DNA of 16,573 nt, taken from Oscillospiraceae bacterium. GTDB taxonomy: Bacteria; Bacillota_A; Clostridia; Oscillospirales; Ruminococcaceae. The notes beneath the pieces were generated by a model, which did no database searches, was not told the DNA's origin, and saw nothing but the letters and a program-made list of their open reading frames with translations. Made by a program: the position numbers and the translations under genes. Positions within the stretch are counted from its first letter, which is position 1, and every line of letters starts with the position of its first letter. This document shows positions 11,846 through 16,573 of the stretch, piece after piece. The stretch lies in NCBI GenBank assembly GCA_017523995.1, contig JAFWUX010000082.1, positions 1 to 16,573 of the forward strand, written 5' to 3'.

Positions 11846-14221
11846 TTGCAGAAAAAACGTCATATCCTTTGCTGCCTGCTCGCAGCTGCCATGATGCTCC
11901 CGACCGCCGCAATGCCCGCCTACGCAGAGCCGGATGCTGAATCCGCTGCGGAGACGGAGCCCGCGCAGGACGCGGATGCGGATTCCGGTTCGCAGGAGAA
12001 TCCCGACTGGGTGGATCGCTCCGAAAAGGACGTCTTTGCGAAGATGCGCAAGGTCGCGGAAAATGATAAGCTCGAGTTCTGGGCATGGGACGCCGAAAAG
12101 CTCGATGAGGACAACGATGAAAAGCCGGAGGATCTCTTTGCACTGGTCAACAAGGCAAACGGGTATATCTGGTGGACCTCGCCGATCAATGCGGAGGGGG
12201 ATGCGCTGGCTTCACCGGTGCTGCGTGCGGAGGTCCGCTCCGGACTGGTGCTGACCGCGGCGCAGATCCTTGAACGCTCAACCACCAATGTCCGCTCCGG
12301 CGATACGCTCAAAACCGTGATCAGCTATTCGGACGTCAAAAACGGCGTCAAGGTCACCTATAATTTCCGCAAGGTCGGCATCAAGATTCCCGTGATCTAT
12401 GTGCTCGGCGAGGATTATCTCGAGGTCAGCGTCGATACCGCAGGCATCACCGAAAAGAACGATGCCTCCGCCGATAAGCCCGTGCTCGCGCAGTCGCTTG
12501 CGATGCTCAACGGCTTCGGTGCCGCGGGGCTCGATGAGGAAGGCTATTTTGTCATCCCCGACGGCAGCGGCGCGGTCATCAACTTCAACAATCAGAAGTA
12601 TTCCGCCAAGACCTACAGTCAGATGATCTACGATGTCGATACAACCGCCGTGCCGAAAACAAAGGGCCCGGTTGTGGAGGGCGTTTCGCTTCCGATGTAC
12701 GGCATCTGCAAGGGCGAAAATGCACTGCTTGCGGTCGCCTCTGAGGGCGACGGCAGCTGCATGCTCTGCGCCGATGTCAGCGGCACCGGTCAGTCGAATA
12801 CCGAATATAACCGCTGCTACTTCAAATTCGTGCTGCGCTCCTCTGACCAGTATTATCTCGGCAGCGACCAGCTCAATCCGCTGGATGTCTACGAGAAAAA
12901 TCTGACGCACCGGAATCTGCAGGTGCGGTACTATCCGCTGACCGCTGACGATGCGGTCAATGCGGACGGCGGAAAAGAGCTCGATTATGTCGATATCGCG
13001 GCGCGCTACCGGCAGTATCTGCTCGACGATATGCATGTGCAGAAAACTGCCGCCGCAAATCAGGCAAAGCTCTATATCGACCTCTACGGCGGATGCATGA
13101 AGCAGCGGAATGTCCTCGGATTTCCGGTGTTCATGAAAACCTCGATGACCTCCTATGCGGAGATGCAGAAGATTCTGGAGCAGCTCGGGGATGCGGGCGC
13201 GGAGAATCTGGTTGTGTCGCTCAACCGCTGGACCGATGCGGGCATTGCCGGCAAAGTCGATTTCAAAGCGAAAGCCTCCGGCACGCTCGGCGGCAGCTCC
13301 GGCTTCCGAAAGCTGACCGATTACATGAACGGAAACAGCATCGAATGGTATCCGACGGTGACGAACACCGCATACTACTCCGGCAACGGCTACTGGTCGC
13401 TGACCGACACCGCGGTGCGCGTTTCGGGTTCGTTTGCGCGTCTCGTGGACTATGAACGCGCCTACGGCGTGCCCTACGGCGAAAAGAAAACCATGTCGCT
13501 GCTTTCGCCGAATGTCTTTGCGGAGCTCTATCAGAAGCTTGCGAAGAACTATAAAGATGCAGGGCTCAGCAGCGTCAGCATCGGCGGGCTTTCTTCGGCG
13601 CTCTACGGCGACTACGGCAAGAAAACCGGCACCTCGCGCGATCAGACGATGCAGGCTGTGGAGGAGAGCCTCAAGCTGCTGAAATCTGATGTCGGGGCGG
13701 TGCTCTCGGAGGACCCGAATGCCTATGTCCTGCCCTATACCGACACGATCACCGATCTTCCGCTCTATTCCTCCGGCTTCAATATCTTTGACGGCGACAT
13801 TCCGCTCTATCAGCTTGTCATGCACGGCGTGATTCCGTATTCGACCAAGGCGGTCAACGGCAGCGCCGATGCCGAACGGCTCGTGATGCTCGCGCTCGCC
13901 GCCGGAAGCAATCTGCGGTTTGATATGCTCGGGGCGGAGACCAGCGAGCTCAAGGACACCGATTTCGATGTCTACTACTACGCCTTCTCCGATTACTGGA
14001 TCGAGAACGCCGCGCAGTATTATGACTTCACAAAGGATATCCTCGCAAAGATCAGCGATTCTGAGATCATCAGCTATGTGCGCGAGGATGACCGCATCAC
14101 CACAAAATATGCAAACGGCGTTGAGACCGTTGTCGATCTGAACGAATGCTCCGTGACGGCGGACGGTCAGACGAGATTTCTCAAGGATTATGTCCGGGAA
14201 GGAGCGGAGGTGTTTGAATGA
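11846..14221 (+). CDS. Secreted DUF5696-like protein with glycoside-hydrolase-like layout
   Basis: Function not established. The 791-residue product has a clear signal peptide (basic start, hydrophobic core, cleavage likely after AYA at 25-27), an acidic Ala/Glu/Asp-rich linker (28-53), then a beta-rich region (about 70-400) with GYFVIPDGSGAVINF at 233-247. The C-terminal half (about 408-745) looks like an alternating beta/alpha barrel, with KLYIDLYGG, AENLVVSLNRW, GLSSVSIGGLSSALYGDYGKK, and a late SNLRFDMLGAE. A beta-sandwich followed by a barrel is the layout of several glycosidase families (GH101/GH129-like, by impression). I cannot point to a certain catalytic pair; acidic residues at 463, 589 and 698 are candidates only. 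There is no C-terminal anchor. It overlaps the next permease by 4 nt (ATGA). Confidence 0.82.
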   Translation: MQKKRHILCCLLAAAMMLPTAAMPAYAEPDAESAAETEPAQDADADSGSQENPDWVDRSEKDVFAKMRKVAENDKLEFWAWDAEKLDEDNDEKPEDLFALVNKANGYIWWTSPINAEGDALASPVLRAEVRSGLVLTAAQILERSTTNVRSGDTLKTVISYSDVKNGVKVTYNFRKVGIKIPVIYVLGEDYLEVSVDTAGITEKNDASADKPVLAQSLAMLNGFGAAGLDEEGYFVIPDGSGAVINFNNQKYSAKTYSQMIYDVDTTAVPKTKGPVVEGVSLPMYGICKGENALLAVASEGDGSCMLCADVSGTGQSNTEYNRCYFKFVLRSSDQYYLGSDQLNPLDVYEKNLTHRNLQVRYYPLTADDAVNADGGKELDYVDIAARYRQYLLDDMHVQKTAAANQAKLYIDLYGGCMKQRNVLGFPVFMKTSMTSYAEMQKILEQLGDAGAENLVVSLNRWTDAGIAGKVDFKAKASGTLGGSSGFRKLTDYMNGNSIEWYPTVTNTAYYSGNGYWSLTDTAVRVSGSFARLVDYERAYGVPYGEKKTMSLLSPNVFAELYQKLAKNYKDAGLSSVSIGGLSSALYGDYGKKTGTSRDQTMQAVEESLKLLKSDVGAVLSEDPNAYVLPYTDTITDLPLYSSGFNIFDGDIPLYQLVMHGVIPYSTKAVNGSADAERLVMLALAAGSNLRFDMLGAETSELKDTDFDVYYYAFSDYWIENAAQYYDFTKDILAKISDSEIISYVREDDRITTKYANGVETVVDLNECSVTADGQTRFLKDYVREGAEVFE

Positions 14222-15138
14222 AAATTCCGTATGAACGCAGAAAAGCCCTCTATGGCTATGGCTTTATCTCGATCTGGATGATCGGCACGCTGCTCTGGTT
14301 CCTGATTCCGCTGCTGGAATCGCTCTGCTACTGCTTCATGGATAACACGCAGCTCAAGCCGGATGTCGGCGGCATGCACAAGGTCTGGCTGTGGAGCGTC
14401 GGGCAGAACTGGCTCGCGAACTTCAAATATGCCTTCGCTGCCGATCCGCAGTATAAGCAGAATCTGATCACCGTCCTCAAGGATACCGCGATCACCACGC
14501 CGATGATCCTGATTTTCTCGCTGTTTATCGCGGTCATTCTGAATCAGGAGTTCAAGGGCAGGGGATTCGCGCGCGCGATCTTCTTCCTTCCGGTTATCAT
14601 CGCGACGGGACCTGTCTACAACATCATCAGCGGTGATATCGCAAGCACCGGCGCGGACAGCGGCGCACAGTTCTCCACGCTCTTTGAGACCGACATCGTC
14701 GATCAGCTGCTCGAATTCCTCGGCGTGATGAATATCAGCGCGCAGCTCAGCAATATCATCAATTCTGTTGTGACCAATATCTTCGGACTGGTCTGGAGCA
14801 GCGGCATCCAGATTCTGATCTTCCTGGCAGCGCTCCAGAATATCCCCGTTTCCGCAAAGGAGGCGGCTTCGATGGAGGGCGCAACCGCGTGGGAGTACTT
14901 CTGGAAAATCACGCTGCCCTATGTCAGCCCGATGATCCTTGCAAACTTTATCTACACGGTCATCGACTCGTTCACCAAGACCGATAATCTGGTTATGGCG
15001 CGCGTGCTCGACAAGCAGCTCGACTGGGACTATGCCTATGCCGCTGCAATGGCGTGGAGCTATTTCGCGATTGTCATGGTGGTGGTCGGCATTGTTGTCA
15101 TGATCATCAACAAGTTTATCTTCTACGAAGTGGAATAA
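14218..15138 (+). CDS. Sugar ABC transporter permease, MalF/LplB type (pair 2)
   Basis: First pore subunit of a second permease pair. The 306-residue protein has helices near 15-38, 91-110, 118-137, 188-206, 238-254 and 275-300, and the EAA loop at 214-236 (KEAASMEGATA…ITLPY). Between the third and fourth helices there is a roughly 50-residue polar segment with short amphipathic parts (about 138-187), longer than in the pair 1 protein, probably an external loop contacting a binding protein. Its ATG overlaps the stop of the DUF5696-like gene, with GCGGAGG in front, so it is translationally coupled to that secreted protein. It is clearly diverged from the pair 1 permease, so it is not a recent duplicate. 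Confidence 0.95.
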   Translation: MKIPYERRKALYGYGFISIWMIGTLLWFLIPLLESLCYCFMDNTQLKPDVGGMHKVWLWSVGQNWLANFKYAFAADPQYKQNLITVLKDTAITTPMILIFSLFIAVILNQEFKGRGFARAIFFLPVIIATGPVYNIISGDIASTGADSGAQFSTLFETDIVDQLLEFLGVMNISAQLSNIINSVVTNIFGLVWSSGIQILIFLAALQNIPVSAKEAASMEGATAWEYFWKITLPYVSPMILANFIYTVIDSFTKTDNLVMARVLDKQLDWDYAYAAAMAWSYFAIVMVVVGIVVMIINKFIFYEVE

Positions 15139-15150
15139 GGGGGTGCAGAT

Positions 15151-16284
15151 ATGGATTTGGAAAACAAACTGAACCCCGAGGTTTCCGAGGATGCTGCACC
15201 GCTCCGCGAACCGAGCGGCAGACCGGAGCATCCGCAGCTGCCGGAAGGGTATATCCCGCCGAGCGCTGTGCCCGATGTCCATGAGGAACATGATGTCGGC
15301 GAGGGCATGTCCAAAAAGGAAGCCATGAAGATCCGCATGAAGAACATGAACCGGCAGGAGATTGCCTATCTCCGGCGCAAGCAGATCTTTGAGAAGTGCT
15401 GGCCGGTGTTCCGGTTTCTGATTCTGTTCGGGCTGGGATTTGTCATCCTCACGCCGCTGATGTTCATGATCTCCTACGGATTCCGCGAGAATACCGATAT
15501 GAATGACCCGACGATCATCTGGATTCCGCGGCATCTGACGCTGCGCATCATGAAGCAGACGATCAACGCGATGGGGCTGACGCAGTCCAAAAACAATCCG
15601 CTGATCAATACGCTCGTGCTCAATATCGGCTGCTCGCTCTGTCAGGTTGTGACCTGCGCGCTCACCGGCTACGGCTTTGCGCGGTTTAAGTTCAAAGGCA
15701 GAAATCTGCTGTTCGGCATCGTCATTCTCATGATTCTTGTCCCGACGCAGATTATCTCGATTCCGCTTTACAGCACGTTCCGGAACTTCCTGTTCGGGCA
15801 TGTCAACCTGATCGACAGCAAGCTCGTCATGTATCTGCCGGCGCTGACCGCAAACGGTATCCGCGCGGGTCTGATGATCTTCATTTTCCGGCAGTTCTTC
15901 CGCGGTCTCCCGAAGGAGCTCGAGGATGCGGCGTATCTCGACGGCTGCGGTCCGCTCATGACGTTTCTGCGCGTCATGGTGCCGAATGCAGGCTCCTCAT
16001 TCCTGACGGTCTTTCTGTTCTCGATCGTCTGGTACTGGAATGATTACTATGTCGCGAGCTCGTTCTTTACCAATACGAAGACGATTTCGCTCGTGCTCAA
16101 AAATCTCGACGGTACGCTCAATATCGCGATTTTCAACAATGCGAATGCGAATGTCAGCGCGCGTGAGAAGATCGTCTGGCTCGAGGCGGGCTGCCTGATC
16201 TCGATTACACCGATGCTCATCCTCTATGCGCTGCTGCAAAAGCACTTCACTGAGGGTATCGAACGCTCCGGCATTGTGGGATGA
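15151..16284 (+). CDS. Carbohydrate ABC transporter permease, MalG type, with long N-terminal extension (pair 2)
   Basis: Second pore subunit of the second pair. At 377 residues it is 70-90 longer than usual. The excess is an N-terminal cytoplasmic region (1-83): first acidic and Pro-rich, then strongly basic and helical (KKEAMKIRMKNMNRQE at 55-70). The core is standard, with a first helix near 86-109, the segment TGYGFARFKFKGRN around 172-185, and the EAA loop at 257-278 (LEDAAYLDGCG…RVMVP). The ATG follows a GGGGG-type ribosome binding site starting at the stop of its partner, with the same 12-nt gap as in pair 1. It is the last gene of the operon and is followed by a terminator-like hairpin. 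Confidence 0.95.
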   Translation: MDLENKLNPEVSEDAAPLREPSGRPEHPQLPEGYIPPSAVPDVHEEHDVGEGMSKKEAMKIRMKNMNRQEIAYLRRKQIFEKCWPVFRFLILFGLGFVILTPLMFMISYGFRENTDMNDPTIIWIPRHLTLRIMKQTINAMGLTQSKNNPLINTLVLNIGCSLCQVVTCALTGYGFARFKFKGRNLLFGIVILMILVPTQIISIPLYSTFRNFLFGHVNLIDSKLVMYLPALTANGIRAGLMIFIFRQFFRGLPKELEDAAYLDGCGPLMTFLRVMVPNAGSSFLTVFLFSIVWYWNDYYVASSFFTNTKTISLVLKNLDGTLNIAIFNNANANVSAREKIVWLEAGCLISITPMLILYALLQKHFTEGIERSGIVG

Positions 16285-16321
16285 TATGATCCCCGAACCC
16301 TTGTTTATTTGTGTATAAAAG

Positions 16322-16355
16322 GAAGCCGCTCCGGTCATGCTGATGGAGCGGCTTC
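16322..16355 (+). terminator. Terminator-like hairpin at the end of the transport operon
   Basis: A perfect 11-bp stem GAAGCCGCTCC/GGAGCGGCTTC with a 12-nt loop lies 37 nt after the last stop codon. The U-run on the plus strand is short and broken (TTCTTAT), while on the minus strand it is followed by CCTTTTATAC, so it may work in both directions. Confidence 0.7.
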
Positions 16356-16372
16356 TTATCATCGACATATAC

Positions 16373-16401
16373 AAAATGGGGTCTGGGGATAATATCCCCA
16401 G
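16373..16401 (+). repeat. Right copy of the shared hairpin repeat
   Basis: AAAATGGGGTCTGGGGAT is identical to positions 140-157, and the palindrome CTGGGGAT-AAT-ATCCCCAG (16383-16401) matches 150-167 apart from a loop changed by one inserted base. Stem conservation with a variable loop suggests that the structure matters. Confidence 0.7.
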
Positions 16402-16573
16402 TGGGGGTGGGGGCAACAATGCCAACAACTTCAGATGTTGCGTTTCCCAGTGAATTGCGCTGCAATTCACTTAGGGGCGCCCTCTATCGCAGGGCGCCCC
16501 TCTCCGAAAAACGATCCACCGGATCGTTTTATCGGATTCACCCCTGCGGAGCTCCTAAAGCAGGGGAATTTCG
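16402..16573. repeat. Gene-free palindrome cluster at the right edge
   Basis: Four successive perfect palindromes are seen: a 9-bp stem GTGAATTGC/GCAATTCAC at 16450-16470, an 11-bp stem AGGGGCGCCCT/AGGGCGCCCCT at 16473-16501, a 10-bp stem AAAACGATCC/GGATCGTTTT at 16508-16530, and a 7-bp stem CCCCTGC/GCAGGGG near the end of the window. No coding sequence is supported. The cluster is cut by the window edge. Confidence 0.6.

Noticed and set aside
8720..11863. An open antisense frame of over 1000 codons opposite the permease, propeller and YIP1 genes
   Set aside because: It spans three plus-strand genes with clear family motifs and has no domain pattern. It is a by-product of GC-rich codon use.
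12278..13825. Long antisense frame opposite the DUF5696-like gene, and a similar one at 14188-15801
   Set aside because: Low-information translations with no motifs or ribosome binding sites; the sense frames are well supported.

Overview
The window looks like chromosomal DNA of an anaerobic Clostridia member, most likely a Ruminococcus-like Oscillospiraceae. This is inferred from the rplS–signal peptidase I–rbgA (ylqF) gene order, a 56-residue clostridial 2[4Fe-4S] ferredoxin, strong AGGAGG-type ribosome binding sites, consensus sigma-A promoters, and GC-rich genes next to AT-rich intergenic DNA. The species cannot be fixed from sequence alone.

The left part (about 1-4380) is read on the minus strand. 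From its promoter side it holds a ferredoxin gene with its own promoter and terminator; a promoter and roughly 215-nt leader before rplS (ribosomal protein L19); an intrinsic-terminator-like hairpin; three tandem, paralogous type I signal peptidase genes; and rbgA, a circularly permuted GTPase for 50S subunit assembly. The signal peptidase/rbgA block has no visible promoter, so it is probably expressed by read-through of the hairpin after rplS. A gene-free, AT-rich divergent region (about 4380-4683) separates this part from the right half.

The right part (4684-16355) is one long plus-strand operon behind a perfect TTGACA-17-TATAAT promoter and a leader with two strong hairpins. Its eight genes are: a very large (966 aa) solute-binding protein with two carbohydrate-binding-like beta-sandwiches in front of the binding domain; a MalF-type and a MalG-type permease; a secreted NHL-like beta-propeller with TPRs and a C-terminal membrane anchor; a YIP1-family membrane protein; a large secreted DUF5696-type protein with glycoside-hydrolase-like layout; and a second MalF-type/MalG-type permease pair, the last with a long cytoplasmic N-terminal extension. 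All spacings are short and one junction is an ATGA overlap. No ATPase, regulator or ordinary cytosolic sugar enzyme is present. I infer a cell-surface carbohydrate capture and import machine that borrows a shared MsmX-type ATPase. Its two permease pairs and three accessory proteins make it the most interesting object in the window.

Both ends (1-217 and 16373-16573) are gene-free clusters of short palindromes. The two ends share a near-identical hairpin element in the same orientation, which suggests a dispersed intergenic repeat family.
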